Assembly (NCBI GenBank): GCA_951813525.2
Contig: CATOTJ020000001.1
Location: 992,001-1,056,000 of the forward strand
Origin: Thermohalobaculum sp951813525
GTDB lineage: Bacteria > Pseudomonadota > Alphaproteobacteria > Rhodobacterales > Rhodobacteraceae
Direction of reading: 5' to 3'
DNA: 64,000 bases
Positions within the stretch are counted from its first letter, which is position 1, and each line of letters opens with the position of its first letter. The position numbers were made by a program, and so were the translations under genes. Shown here piece by piece: positions 34,957 through 43,962 of this stretch. Below the pieces are notes generated by a model. The model was given only the letters and a program-made list of their open reading frames with translations. It did no database searches and was not told where the DNA came from.

Positions 34957-35400
34957 ATGGCCCAGGTCTATGTTTCATCGGTCATTTCCGCACCCGCCGC
35001 GCGCGTGTGGGAACGGGTGCGCGATTTCAACGGGCTTCCACGCTGGCACCCGCGCATCCGGGACAGCCGGATCGAAGATGCTTTGCCCGCCGACAAGGTC
35101 GGCTGCATCCGGCATTTTCATCTGCAAAATGGCGATGTCATCCGCGAGCAGCTTCTGGGTCTGAGCGATTACGACATGTTCTGTACCTACTCGATTCTGG
35201 AAAGCCCGATGCCGTTGCAGGATTACATCGCGACCTTGCGGCTGACCCCGGTCACGGAAGGCGACCGGACATTCATCGAATGGTCGGCCGAGTTTTCCTG
35301 CGATCCGGCGGACGAAGCGGATCTGGTTGGCGGCATTGGATCGGATGTTTTCCAAACCGGCTTCGATGCGCTGAAACGCCATTTCGGGGGCACGGCATGA
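34957..35400 (+). CDS. SRPBCC-family protein, copy 1
   Basis: 147 residues, starting on the base after the flotillin stop. START/polyketide-cyclase-2-like fold: VYVSSVISAPAARVWERVRD, FNGLPRWHPRIRDSRIED, VGCIRHFHLQNGDVIREQLL and IEWSAEFSC. Paralogue of the next gene (both share the FNG-x-x-RWHP core and the VGC-x-R motif). CoxG of CO dehydrogenase clusters is also SRPBCC and tethers the Mo enzyme to the membrane, so a related accessory role is possible. Confidence 0.85.
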   Translation: MAQVYVSSVISAPAARVWERVRDFNGLPRWHPRIRDSRIEDALPADKVGCIRHFHLQNGDVIREQLLGLSDYDMFCTYSILESPMPLQDYIATLRLTPVTEGDRTFIEWSAEFSCDPADEADLVGGIGSDVFQTGFDALKRHFGGTA

Positions 35401-35464
35401 CCGGGGCAGGGGTCAACAGGGAAGACATTGGCACTTGCTTGCCTTTGCCATTCGGGACGGTGTC

Positions 35465-35911
35465 ATGCCCCGCGTAAAACGCTCGATCATACTCGACGCA
35501 CCGGTCGAAGCGGTTTGGGATGTGGTCCGTAACTTTAATGGCCACGATCGTTGGCACCCTGCGGTGGCCGAAAGCCATATTGAACGTGGCGCGCCGCCGG
35601 ACCGCGTAGGATGTGTGCGCAATTTCCGTCTGGCGGGCGGCGAGAACCTTCGCGAGCAACTTCTGACCCTGTCCGATCTGGAACAAAGCTTTTCGTACTG
35701 TTTGCTCGACACGCCGGTCCCGCTTTTCAACTATGTGGCGCATGTGCGCCTTTTCCCGGTGACGGATGGCAATCAGACGTTCTGGGAATGGGAAAGCCGG
35801 TTCGACACACCTGCCGGTCAGGGCGAGGCGTTGGCCACAATGGTCGGCGACGATATTTATTCGGCCGGGTTCGAGGCGGTCCGCACCCATATGGGGGTCG
35901 GTCATGCCTGA
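35465..35911 (+). CDS. SRPBCC-family protein, copy 2
   Basis: 148 residues from ATG 35465; a TTG at 35435 would add 10. Same architecture as copy 1: RSIILDAPVEAVWDVVRN, FNGHDRWHPAVAESHIERG, VGCVRNFRLAGGENLREQLL. Overlaps the FAD-subunit gene by 8 bases, coupling it to the Mo hydroxylase. The 64-base gap after copy 1 shows no other signal. Confidence 0.85.
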   Translation: MPRVKRSIILDAPVEAVWDVVRNFNGHDRWHPAVAESHIERGAPPDRVGCVRNFRLAGGENLREQLLTLSDLEQSFSYCLLDTPVPLFNYVAHVRLFPVTDGNQTFWEWESRFDTPAGQGEALATMVGDDIYSAGFEAVRTHMGVGHA

Positions 35912-36695
35912 TGTTATCACCTTTCCGACGATGACCGAGGCCGCTGGTGCGTTGTCAGATGGCGCGCACCTGATCGGTGGCGGCACGCTGCTGATGCGGG
36001 CGGTCAATTATGGTGCGCCAGAGGTTCGGCGTCTGGTCCGCGTCACCGACCCGGCGCTGCGCGCGATCCGAAATGAAGGCGGCCGGGTCGTGATCGGCGC
36101 CCAGGCGACGATGGCGGACATATTGCGCGCAAGAGAGGCCGACTTTCTGGCCCCTGCGGCCCGCGCGGTTGGCGGACCTGCTGTGCGCAATATGGCGACG
36201 GTTGGTGGCAATCTTTACGCGCCGCATCCTTATGGCGATTTCGCGACCGCCCTCTTGGCGCTGGACGCCACCGTTCGCACCGGTGGCGCTGACGTGCCCA
36301 TATCCGAATTCCTGGCAAATCGCGCGCAGGGCGGGCCTGTCTTCTCGATCTCAGTCGCGCGTCCCTCCGGCGAAGCGTTCCGGTTCCGCAAGGTTTCCCG
36401 GGTCAAGCCCAAGGGCGTCTCGGTCCTGTCAATTGCGGTCCTGTTGAACCGGGCTGCGGGGCGATTGTCAGACGTGCGCATCGCGTTCGGGGCGATGGCA
36501 CCAACACCCTTGCGGGCGGCAGCGGCGGAACGGGCGTTGGAAGGCGCATCTCTGGATGCCGCCGGGATCAGTCCTGCGTTGGCGGTTGCGACGGATGGCC
36601 TTTCGCCGCCGGACGATGCCCTTGCATCGGCCTGGTACCGGCGCGAGGTCGCCCCGGTCCATCTGCGCCGCGTGCTGTTGGGGGAGGATAACTAG
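35904..36695 (+). CDS. Molybdenum hydroxylase FAD-binding (medium) subunit
   Basis: 263 residues from ATG 35904. FAD-binding domain of the CoxM/XdhB type: LIGGGTLLMRAVNYGAPEVR near residue 23 and AVGGPAVRNMATVGGNLYAP near 88, the paired FAD loops. C-terminal CO-dehydrogenase-flavoprotein domain from FRKVSRVKPKGVSVLSIAV. Carries electrons from the Fe-S subunit to an acceptor. Overlaps the SRPBCC copy 2 end and precedes the 2Fe-2S gene by 1 base. Confidence 0.92.
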   Translation: MPDVITFPTMTEAAGALSDGAHLIGGGTLLMRAVNYGAPEVRRLVRVTDPALRAIRNEGGRVVIGAQATMADILRAREADFLAPAARAVGGPAVRNMATVGGNLYAPHPYGDFATALLALDATVRTGGADVPISEFLANRAQGGPVFSISVARPSGEAFRFRKVSRVKPKGVSVLSIAVLLNRAAGRLSDVRIAFGAMAPTPLRAAAAERALEGASLDAAGISPALAVATDGLSPPDDALASAWYRREVAPVHLRRVLLGEDN

Positions 36696-36696
36696 A

Positions 36697-37170
36697 ATGC
36701 CGAAAACCCCTGTCACCTTTACGCTCAACGGTGCCGAGGCGGCGACTTTCGTCGATCCGGGTGCGAATTTGCTGGATGTGCTGCGCCGCGGCCTCGGCGA
36801 TCTTTCCCCCAAATACGGCTGCGGTCAGGGTACTTGCGGGACCTGCACCGTGTTGATCGATGGCGAGCCGCACCTGAGCTGTCTGACCCTGGCCGAGACC
36901 ATCGAAGGCCGCCGGGTCGAGACCACGAATGGTCTGGCCAACGGCCCCGATCTGCATCCGTTGCAACGCGCCTTTATGGAGGGGTTCGCCGCCCAATGCG
37001 GTTACTGCACCCCTGGGATACTGATGGCCGCCAAGGCATTGCTGGACCGCAATCCGAACCCGTCGCGGGACGAGGTTGTTGAAGCGATCTCGGGTAATCT
37101 TTGCAGGTGCACGGGGTACGAGCCGATCATAGAGGCGATCCTGACAGCCGCGAGCGGGAGGGCTGCGTGA
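36697..37170 (+). CDS. Molybdenum hydroxylase 2Fe-2S (small) subunit
   Basis: 157 residues. N-terminal plant-type ferredoxin cluster YGCGQGTCGTCTVLIDG with the fourth Cys in HLSCLTLAE; C-terminal cluster in QCGYCTPGILMAA and GNLCRCTGYEPII. Typical CoxS/XdhC-like length. The stop and the next ATG share one base (TGATG). Confidence 0.95.
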   Translation: MPKTPVTFTLNGAEAATFVDPGANLLDVLRRGLGDLSPKYGCGQGTCGTCTVLIDGEPHLSCLTLAETIEGRRVETTNGLANGPDLHPLQRAFMEGFAAQCGYCTPGILMAAKALLDRNPNPSRDEVVEAISGNLCRCTGYEPIIEAILTAASGRAA

Positions 37171-39143
37171 TGCCGGTCGAGTTTCGCAAGGATCTGTTTG
37201 CCGACGAACGTGACGATGCGCTGAATGAAATCGGCCAGCCGGTGATCAGGCAGGATATCCTGGGGCACGTCACGGGCCGGTCGCCGTTCTATGATGATCA
37301 TTTGTTCGATGGTTTGCTGCACATGCGCTGCGTGCGCTCGCCCCATCATCATGCCCGAATCCGGTCAATTGACACCAGCGCCGCAGAACGGATGGCAGGC
37401 GTCGTTCGCATTATCCGGCCGGCCGATATCCCCGTGAACATGAATACGCTGTTGTCCCTGATTAATTTTGGCCGGGACGACGAACCGCTGCTGGCAGAGC
37501 GGAAGGTCGCCTATATAGGCGAACCCGTTCTGGCGATTATCGCCGATACCGTGGGTGCGGCCGAGGCGGCGGTTCAGGCCGTGAGGGTTGACTACGAGGA
37601 GCTGCCGCACGTTCTGGACGTCGAAGAAGCGCTGCGTCCGGAAGCACCGGTGGTCAGTGAAGAATACCCCAACAACGCGTTCGACTATCTGGAACGTTAC
37701 GACCATCAGAAGCTGCGCTTTGGTGATACCGAGGCGGCCTTTGCCCGCGCCGACCATATTGTCGAAGGCACCTATCAAATGTCGCCGATCGAACAGGCCC
37801 CGTTGGAGACCTGCGGCGCCATTGCGGCCCCTGAAACCGCGGACCGCATCGTCTGCCACACGCCGTCGCAGGCGCTGTTCTTCTCGCTGGGTGTGACGGC
37901 CAAGCTGCTGGATCTGCCGTCCAGCCGCCTGCATTTCATTGGCGGCACGGTCGGCGGCGGCTTTGGCGGCAAGGTCGACAGTCACCACGAACCGCTCGCC
38001 GTTCTGGGGGCAATGCTGACGGGCCGTCCGGTCAAGTATATGTGGGACCGGGCGGAAGAGATGCAAGTCGGTGCGCCGCGCGGCGGTGAACGCTGGCGCC
38101 TCAAGGACGGGGTGATGGCCGATGGCCGCATCGTGGCGCGCACCTTTACCGGGTTCTTCGATGCGGGCGCGTATACACGGTTGTCGTCCTATGCCGTGCA
38201 GAAGGCGACCGGGCACCTGCCCGGCCCCTATACGATCCCGAACGTCGCTTCGAACGTTTACTGCGTCTACACCAACCGAACACCGTCGACAGCGATGCGC
38301 GGCTTTGGCATCACGGCCGCCGATTTCGCAATTGAATGCCACATGGACAAAGTTGCCGAAGCCGTCGGAATGAATCCGATCGAGCTGCGTATCCTGAACG
38401 CCTATCGCGATGGCGATATGAAGGCGCACCGGCGTGAGGCCAAGAACTGCGCCCTGATCGAAAGCTGTCAGGTCGTCGCTCAGAAATCCGGCTGGTCGCT
38501 TTCACCCGCCGCGATGGCTGCTTCATCGCTGCGCGATGGCGGGGTCGGATGGCGTGGAGAAATTCCGGAAACCGTAACCGACGACGCCGGCCGGATCGGC
38601 GAGCGTAAACGCGCGTTCTTTGCACCGGATCCATTTCAAGGCGCGACTGCGCGCGGTTTGGTTCCTGCGGGCACGGGCGGCGGGTCGTCTGCGTTTGGCA
38701 ATGCCCCGCAAGATGATGAAATGGTGCTGGAGGCAGAACGACTTGGGTTCAAGGTGGACGGGTCGGGCCCTGGCGTGGTTGCACAGCAACCGCCAAGCCC
38801 CGGTTTGGGTCAGCCGCAGGACGGCGTTGCCGCTGTTCCGGCGCCAGCGCCGGGCCGCCCGGCCGCACCGCCGCCCTATACCCCGCAATCCGGCGGGCGG
38901 GCGGCATTGCCGCCAGCCTATCAGGCAGCACCGGTTTCATCACCGGCTTCTTCACCGGGGGCGCCAACCGCGCCACCGGCGGCAACAGGACCGCGCGACA
39001 GGAGCGCAGAGGCGCCGCAAGGCGGTGCTGGCGATCCCGGCACGCCCGGTTCCGGCACCCCGGCACCGGCGCCCGCCGCGCCGTTCCAGCAAGGCGTGCG
39101 CCGTCCCGGCGTTTCGCCCTTTATCCGGGGGCGGCGGCGATGA
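37170..39143 (+). CDS. Molybdenum hydroxylase large subunit, N-terminal half with Pro/Ala-rich tail
   Basis: 657 residues. Residues 20-445 match the xanthine-dehydrogenase-type large subunit: GHVTGRSPFYDDHLFDGLLH, the pterin-domain loop GGTVGGGFGGKVDSHHE at 258-274, and the TPSTAMRGFGITAADFAIE loop near 371. Residues about 450-540 are of unknown type; 540-640 are extremely rich in Pro, Ala and Gly. The rest of the catalytic domain is in the next gene, whose ATG overlaps this stop by 4 bases. Split, not frameshifted: both halves are clean and coupled. Confidence 0.88.
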   Translation: MPVEFRKDLFADERDDALNEIGQPVIRQDILGHVTGRSPFYDDHLFDGLLHMRCVRSPHHHARIRSIDTSAAERMAGVVRIIRPADIPVNMNTLLSLINFGRDDEPLLAERKVAYIGEPVLAIIADTVGAAEAAVQAVRVDYEELPHVLDVEEALRPEAPVVSEEYPNNAFDYLERYDHQKLRFGDTEAAFARADHIVEGTYQMSPIEQAPLETCGAIAAPETADRIVCHTPSQALFFSLGVTAKLLDLPSSRLHFIGGTVGGGFGGKVDSHHEPLAVLGAMLTGRPVKYMWDRAEEMQVGAPRGGERWRLKDGVMADGRIVARTFTGFFDAGAYTRLSSYAVQKATGHLPGPYTIPNVASNVYCVYTNRTPSTAMRGFGITAADFAIECHMDKVAEAVGMNPIELRILNAYRDGDMKAHRREAKNCALIESCQVVAQKSGWSLSPAAMAASSLRDGGVGWRGEIPETVTDDAGRIGERKRAFFAPDPFQGATARGLVPAGTGGGSSAFGNAPQDDEMVLEAERLGFKVDGSGPGVVAQQPPSPGLGQPQDGVAAVPAPAPGRPAAPPPYTPQSGGRAALPPAYQAAPVSSPASSPGAPTAPPAATGPRDRSAEAPQGGAGDPGTPGSGTPAPAPAAPFQQGVRRPGVSPFIRGRRR

Positions 39144-40165
39144 CCCTTCACCAAGGCCGCGGATTTGCCTGTATCAACTATCCCATCGGCATGAATTTGG
39201 GCGGTGATCCAAGTCAGGCGCTGGTCCACTCGACGCCCGATGGGAAGTTCAAGGTTACGCTGTCGTCCATCGATCTTGGTCAGGGCGTCAAATCGGTCAT
39301 GCGCCAGATTGCGGCAGAGGCATTGGGCCTGCCCATCGACGACATTTATGTGGACACTGCGGACAGCGATACCGGCCCGCACGATATGGGCTCGTTCGCC
39401 TCGCGCGGCACCCACCGGATGGGCAATGCTGTCATTCGCGCCTCGGCCGAGGCACGCAAGCAAATGTTGGAAGCAGCGGCCGAGGAATTGGAGGTCAACG
39501 CTTCCGATCTGACAACCGACGGGCGCGGCAATATTCATGTCAAGAATGCGCCGTCGCGGTCGATCACGGTCGAGGAAACGGCGCAGGCCGCTCAGTTCAA
39601 GCAGGGCCGGACACTGGCCGGGCGCGGAATATTCCTGGTGCCCCTGTCCGATGTCGATGCCGAAACCGGCGAAATGACACCGGTGTCCTGCTTTGCCCAC
39701 GCGGCGTTGATCGTTGATCTGACGGTCGATGACGAAACCGGAGAGGTCGATGTCACAAATATCAATTCGGCTTACGAGGTTGGCCGCGCCCTGAACCCCC
39801 GTTTGGTCGAACAGCAACTGATCGGCGGGGCGTGGATGGGTGTTTCGCACGCACTTTACGAAACGACCGAGCCAAACTATCCCGACCGCTCGCACGGGCC
39901 GGTGGATTTCAATCACTATCTGATGCCGGGGCCGGGGGACGTGGCCCCGCATCATATCTCGATCTTGGAGCGTCCGGCGCCCGATGCACCCTTCGGCGGT
40001 AAGGGACCTGGCGAGATGTGCGCAAATCCGGTTCTGCCTGCCATTGCCAACGCGGTCTACAACGCGGTCGGCGTGCGGTGCGATTCCCTGCCGATCACCC
40101 CGGAAAAGGTTCTGCGCGGGATCCGCAGCAATGGCGGTGCGCGTCCGCAAGCGAGGCCGGGATGA
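39140..40165 (+). CDS. Molybdenum hydroxylase large subunit, C-terminal half
   Basis: 341 residues starting at ATG 39140 inside the preceding stop (ATGA). It takes up the family exactly where the first half leaves off: RGFACINYPIGMNLGGDPSQ, VTLSSIDLGQGVKSVMRQIA, DTGPHDMGSFASRGTHRMGN and the C-terminal GGKGPGEMCANPVLPAIANA, whose Glu is the catalytic base of the Mo site. Both halves must associate to form an active site. The substrate is unknown. Confidence 0.9.
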   Translation: MTLHQGRGFACINYPIGMNLGGDPSQALVHSTPDGKFKVTLSSIDLGQGVKSVMRQIAAEALGLPIDDIYVDTADSDTGPHDMGSFASRGTHRMGNAVIRASAEARKQMLEAAAEELEVNASDLTTDGRGNIHVKNAPSRSITVEETAQAAQFKQGRTLAGRGIFLVPLSDVDAETGEMTPVSCFAHAALIVDLTVDDETGEVDVTNINSAYEVGRALNPRLVEQQLIGGAWMGVSHALYETTEPNYPDRSHGPVDFNHYLMPGPGDVAPHHISILERPAPDAPFGGKGPGEMCANPVLPAIANAVYNAVGVRCDSLPITPEKVLRGIRSNGGARPQARPG

Positions 40166-40199
40166 GGATGGTGCAACATCCATCCTGCGGGGGCGGCCG

Positions 40200-41081
40200 A
40201 TGCCGGTAACACCGAACATCTCCGGCATCGGCTCGCCCGCCGATTTGCAGACCGCCCTGTCCGGGGCGCAATATCTTGCGTCCGACGATTTGGCGACGGC
40301 GGCGTATCTGGCACTGGCACTGGGCAAGCCGTTGCTGCTGGAAGGCGCGCCGGGTGTCGGAAAGACCGAGGCAGCGAAGGCCATTGGCGCCTGTCTGGCG
40401 CGGCAAGTGACCCGGCTGCAATGCTATGAAGGCATCGATGCCGCTGCCGCGCTTTACGAGTGGAATTATCCCCGCCAGATGCTGGCGATCCGCCAGGCGG
40501 GCGAGTCGCATGTAAATGTTTACGGCGATGACTTCTTGCTGGAACGCCCGCTGTTGCAAGCGCTGCGGGCCGGCGCAAACGGACTGTTGCTGATCGACGA
40601 AATCGACCGCTCTGACCATGAGTTCGAAGCGTTCCTGCTGGAGTTCCTGTCCGATTTCACAATCTCGATCCCCGAAGTCGGCACGGTTCGCGCGGCCCGG
40701 CCGCCCGTGGTCATTCTGACCTCGAACCGAACGCGCGAGCTGCACGAGGCGCTTCGGCGGCGCTGTGTCTATCACTGGATCGATTATCCAGATCCGGCAC
40801 TGGAGGCCGAGATTGTCATGGCGCGCGCGTCGACCGTTGCCCGGGCAACGGCCGATGCGGTCGTTGCCTCGGTCAATCTGATCCGTGCCGAGCCGCTGAC
40901 CAAGCCGCCCGGCGTTGCCGAGACAATCGAATGGGCCGAGGCGGCGACATTGCTGAATACGCAGGGCGCGCCCTGGCCCGATGCGTTTCGCAGGGCCATC
41001 GGCGTCGCGCTGAAGGATCAGGACGATCTCGACTATATGCATCCACGCTTTGGCCAAATCCTGCCGGGGGAAGCGGCATGA
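40200..41081 (+). CDS. MoxR-family AAA+ ATPase (CoxD-like)
   Basis: 293 residues from ATG 40200. Walker A GAPGVGKTEAAKAIG, Walker B LLLIDEIDRSD, sensor I VVILTSNRTREL and arginine-finger region EALRRRCVYHW. In CO dehydrogenase clusters CoxD, a MoxR ATPase, helps mature the Mo-Cu site together with the VWA protein CoxE. Its stop overlaps the VWA gene start (ATGA). Confidence 0.93.
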   Translation: MPVTPNISGIGSPADLQTALSGAQYLASDDLATAAYLALALGKPLLLEGAPGVGKTEAAKAIGACLARQVTRLQCYEGIDAAAALYEWNYPRQMLAIRQAGESHVNVYGDDFLLERPLLQALRAGANGLLLIDEIDRSDHEFEAFLLEFLSDFTISIPEVGTVRAARPPVVILTSNRTRELHEALRRRCVYHWIDYPDPALEAEIVMARASTVARATADAVVASVNLIRAEPLTKPPGVAETIEWAEAATLLNTQGAPWPDAFRRAIGVALKDQDDLDYMHPRFGQILPGEAA

Positions 41082-42220
41082 GCGGCAATCTCTTGGGATG
41101 GCAGGTCTCGCCGACACACGATCCGCTGCCACGGGCGCTGCGCCCGTTCCTGGATCTAGCGGCTCTGCTGCGCGCCAACGGATTTGCTGCTGCACCTGAT
41201 CAAACGATGGGGTTCATCGAGGCAACAGGGCTGCTTGGGCCGAAATCGCTGGCCGACATCCGCCGGGCCGCCATCGCGCTGTTCGCAGTTTCGCCGGAAC
41301 GGCGGGGCGAATTCGACGCGCTGTTCGATGCCATCTTTCTGGGCACAACATTGCCGGGAGCGGCGCCGGGCGATGAGGACGAGGTCGAGGCGCACGAGCC
41401 GAGCGGTGTACAAACCGAAATGCCGGAGGCGGAGCCAACCGACGATCCCGGCACCGAGGCAACAGTTGCAGAACGTCTGTCGCAGCGCCTTCTGGCCGAG
41501 GATCCGGATGCGGCGCTGGCCCGGTTTCGCCGCCTTGCACCGACCAGGCTGCCGCGGCGGCGATCTTATCGTTATGCGCCCCACGGCGGGCGTGTTTTGG
41601 ACATGCGCCGGACCCTGCGCGATGCGGCGCGCCAAGGCGGCGAGGTTGTCCATCTGCGCACACGCCACCGCAAGGAACGCCAGCGCCGGATGATCCTGCT
41701 GATCGATATTTCCGGCTCGATGCAGGACCGGACCGAGCAAACCCTCAACTTTGCCCACACTCTGGCCCGCGTTGCGGAACGTGTCGAGATCTTCACCCTC
41801 GGCACCCGCCTGACGCGGATCACGCCCGCCCTGCGGGCCCGGCAAAGAGCGCGGGCGCTGGAGCGCGCTTCGGCCCTGATCGCCGATATCGACGGCGGCA
41901 CCCGGATCGGCGACGCATTGTCGGCGTTTCTGAACGTCCCGCGTTACGCGGGGTTCGCGCGGGGCGCCTCGATCATCGTTTTGTCCGATGGGCTGGAGCG
42001 TGGCCCCCCCGCCGCCCTGACCGATGCGGTCCGGCGCCTCGCAAGGCTCGCCTGGCGCATCGATTGGATGAACCCGCTCGCGGATGGCGATGTTGTCCCG
42101 CATACCGGCGCACTTGCAGACATTCTGCCGGATCTGGACGCATTGGCCGATGGGTCGAGCATCTCGGCCATCACGCAACATGTCCTCAACCTCGCCCGCG
42201 GCGAACGGAGCGCGGCATGA
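41078..42220 (+). CDS. VWA-domain protein (CoxE-like)
   Basis: 380 residues from ATG 41078. The N-terminal part has the CoxE-type DLAALLRANGFAAAPDQTMG; an acidic linker follows (DEDEVEAHEP). The C-terminal VWA domain has the MIDAS motif LLIDISGSMQDRTEQTLNFA and later IIVLSDGLERG. Expected to act with the MoxR ATPase in assembling the Mo hydroxylase. Its stop overlaps the next start (ATGA). Confidence 0.92.
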   Translation: MSGNLLGWQVSPTHDPLPRALRPFLDLAALLRANGFAAAPDQTMGFIEATGLLGPKSLADIRRAAIALFAVSPERRGEFDALFDAIFLGTTLPGAAPGDEDEVEAHEPSGVQTEMPEAEPTDDPGTEATVAERLSQRLLAEDPDAALARFRRLAPTRLPRRRSYRYAPHGGRVLDMRRTLRDAARQGGEVVHLRTRHRKERQRRMILLIDISGSMQDRTEQTLNFAHTLARVAERVEIFTLGTRLTRITPALRARQRARALERASALIADIDGGTRIGDALSAFLNVPRYAGFARGASIIVLSDGLERGPPAALTDAVRRLARLAWRIDWMNPLADGDVVPHTGALADILPDLDALADGSSISAITQHVLNLARGERSAA

Positions 42221-43095
42221 TCGACGCGCATCATCATATTTGGCGGCAAAAGGATCTGCCCTGGCTGTTGGGCCCGGAGCAGCCGCGTATCTTCGGCCCC
42301 TATGCGCCGATAAAGCGCGACTATCTGATCGAGGAATATCTCGAGGACCTGGCCGGGACCGGTATCGAGAAATCAGTCTATGTCCAGGCCAACTGGGCGC
42401 CGAACTGGGCCGCGGACGAGGCTGCCTGGGTGCAGGAAACGTCCGATAATCACGGCTGGCCACATGCCATTGTCGGTTATGCCGACTTCACGATTGGCGA
42501 CGTCCGCGCAAAGCTGGACAAACTGGCCAAGCACCCGCTGATGCGGGGTATCCGCCAACAACTGCATTGGCATGAAGAGCCGCTTTATCGCTTTGCTGCG
42601 CGCCCGGATCTTGGGTCGGACCCTGCGGTGCAACGCAATATCGCCCATCTGGCCGACTATGGCTGGTCGTTCGATCTGCAGCTCTTCCCGGAACAGTTCG
42701 ATCACGGCATCGCGCTGGTCCAATCCTGCCCGGATGTCACCTTCATTCTGCAGCATGCAGGCATGTTGGCCGATGCGTCGAAATCCGGCTGGGCTGCCTG
42801 GAAAAAGGCGATGAAGGCGCTGGCTGCGTGCGAAAATGTGGTCACAAAACTGAGCGCGTTCGGCACCTTCATCCACCGTAACGACCCGGGCTTTATCGCG
42901 CGCTCGGTCAAGGAAACCGTCGGAATCTTTGGTGCGGATCGATGCCTTTTCGGCTCGAATTTTCCGATCGAGAAAATCTGGACGACCTACCAGGATCTTC
43001 TAGACGCCCATCTCGCCGCCACGGCAGGCCTGCCCAAGGGCCAGCAAAAGGCGATTTTTAACGACACCGCAGCGCGGATCTACCGCTTGGATTAA
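42217..43095 (+). CDS. Amidohydrolase-2 family protein (lactonase-like)
   Basis: 292 residues from ATG 42217. TIM-barrel metal-dependent hydrolase: MIDAHHHIWRQKDLPWLLGP, YVQANWAPNWAADEAAWVQE, GIRQQLHWHEEPLYRF, TFILQHAGM and CLFGSNFPIEKIW. Closest type is L-fuconolactonase / dicarboxylate lactone hydrolase. Coupled to the VWA gene. Probably hydrolyses a ring-opened or lactone intermediate produced by the Mo enzyme; the substrate is not inferable. Confidence 0.87.
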   Translation: MIDAHHHIWRQKDLPWLLGPEQPRIFGPYAPIKRDYLIEEYLEDLAGTGIEKSVYVQANWAPNWAADEAAWVQETSDNHGWPHAIVGYADFTIGDVRAKLDKLAKHPLMRGIRQQLHWHEEPLYRFAARPDLGSDPAVQRNIAHLADYGWSFDLQLFPEQFDHGIALVQSCPDVTFILQHAGMLADASKSGWAAWKKAMKALAACENVVTKLSAFGTFIHRNDPGFIARSVKETVGIFGADRCLFGSNFPIEKIWTTYQDLLDAHLAATAGLPKGQQKAIFNDTAARIYRLD

Positions 43096-43106
43096 GGGAG
43101 CACACC

Positions 43107-43955
43107 ATGGCGCTGACCATTCACACGCTGGACTTTGGCGATATCGAACTGGAAACCAGTTTTCTGGTGCTGGGCCACGAATGTGGCCGCGTGCGGCGCG
43201 TGCCGGTCTATGGTTTTCTGATCCTGGGCGGGGCTTGGCCAGTGCTGATTGACACTGGCTATCGCGACAACCAGATCATGGAAACGCTGGGCATGCGCGG
43301 GCACTGCTATCACGAAAACTCGGTCGAGCAGCAATTGGCCCGGCACGGCGTTAAACCCGGCGACGTGCGATACATCCTGCACACGCATCTGCATATCGAC
43401 CATGCCGGAAATGATGATGACTTTCCGTTCAACACGACGGTGGTTTTGAACCGGCGCGAGATGGAATTCTCGGTCTCGGGCATCATGTATCCGCAATACC
43501 CCAAACCCGATATCATGCATCTGGTCGAGCGGATCTACGAACCCGAAGCGATCCGGTTTCTGGATCTGGAGATCACAGGGGCCGAGGAGATCTTTCCGGG
43601 GCTTTGGTGCGAACCGGCCTATGCCCATACCGAAGGGTCGATGAACGTAATCGTTGAAACCGCCGACGGTCTGGCCTGCATCTGTGGCGACGTGATCTAT
43701 GACTTCAACGATCAGGTCGTGAACCATGTGCGGGTCAACAATTACATGGAGCCGCAGGTCACAGGGAACCATGCCGGGTCCAAGCGCAACGAGAAAGCGC
43801 AGATCAAGAAGCTGCTCAACAACTTCCGCTATCTGCTGCCCGTACATGACCGGGGCGCCGTGATCGAACACGGGCAAGTGGTCGGTCGTCTGGGCATGAC
43901 CACGCCCGGACCGACGGTCGAAACGCTGCCGCGGCGCGATTGGTTTCCAGCTTGA
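43107..43955 (+). CDS. Metallo-beta-lactamase-fold hydrolase, N-acyl-homoserine-lactonase-like
   Basis: 282 residues. Zinc-binding motif ILHTHLHIDHAGNDDDFPF near residue 91, the third histidine in AYAHTEGSMNVIVE, Asp in CICGDVIYD and the terminal histidine in LLPVHDRGAV. The overall pattern is the AHL-lactonase-like subfamily, but the operon context points to a catabolic lactone or thioester rather than quorum quenching. 11 bases follow the amidohydrolase stop. Confidence 0.87.
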   Translation: MALTIHTLDFGDIELETSFLVLGHECGRVRRVPVYGFLILGGAWPVLIDTGYRDNQIMETLGMRGHCYHENSVEQQLARHGVKPGDVRYILHTHLHIDHAGNDDDFPFNTTVVLNRREMEFSVSGIMYPQYPKPDIMHLVERIYEPEAIRFLDLEITGAEEIFPGLWCEPAYAHTEGSMNVIVETADGLACICGDVIYDFNDQVVNHVRVNNYMEPQVTGNHAGSKRNEKAQIKKLLNNFRYLLPVHDRGAVIEHGQVVGRLGMTTPGPTVETLPRRDWFPA

Positions 43956-43962
43956 TCCGGCG

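Noticed and set aside
37170..40165. Split Mo-hydroxylase gene as a frameshift or sequencing error
   Set aside because: The two halves are separated by a long in-frame tail and a clean ATGA overlap; a single base change would not restore a normal subunit.
38921..40384. 487-codon minus-strand reading frame
   Set aside because: Antisense to the Mo-hydroxylase large subunit and MoxR genes, which have clear family motifs.
35904..42220. CO dehydrogenase (aerobic CoxMSL) assignment
   Set aside because: The large subunit shows TPSTAMRGFG rather than the CoxL active-site Cys loop (AYxCSFR), so CO oxidation is not supported.
43107..43955. Quorum-quenching AHL lactonase assignment for the MBL-fold gene
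   Set aside because: The family resemblance exists, but operon context is catabolic and no luxI/luxR gene is visible; kept as a generic lactonase-like hydrolase.
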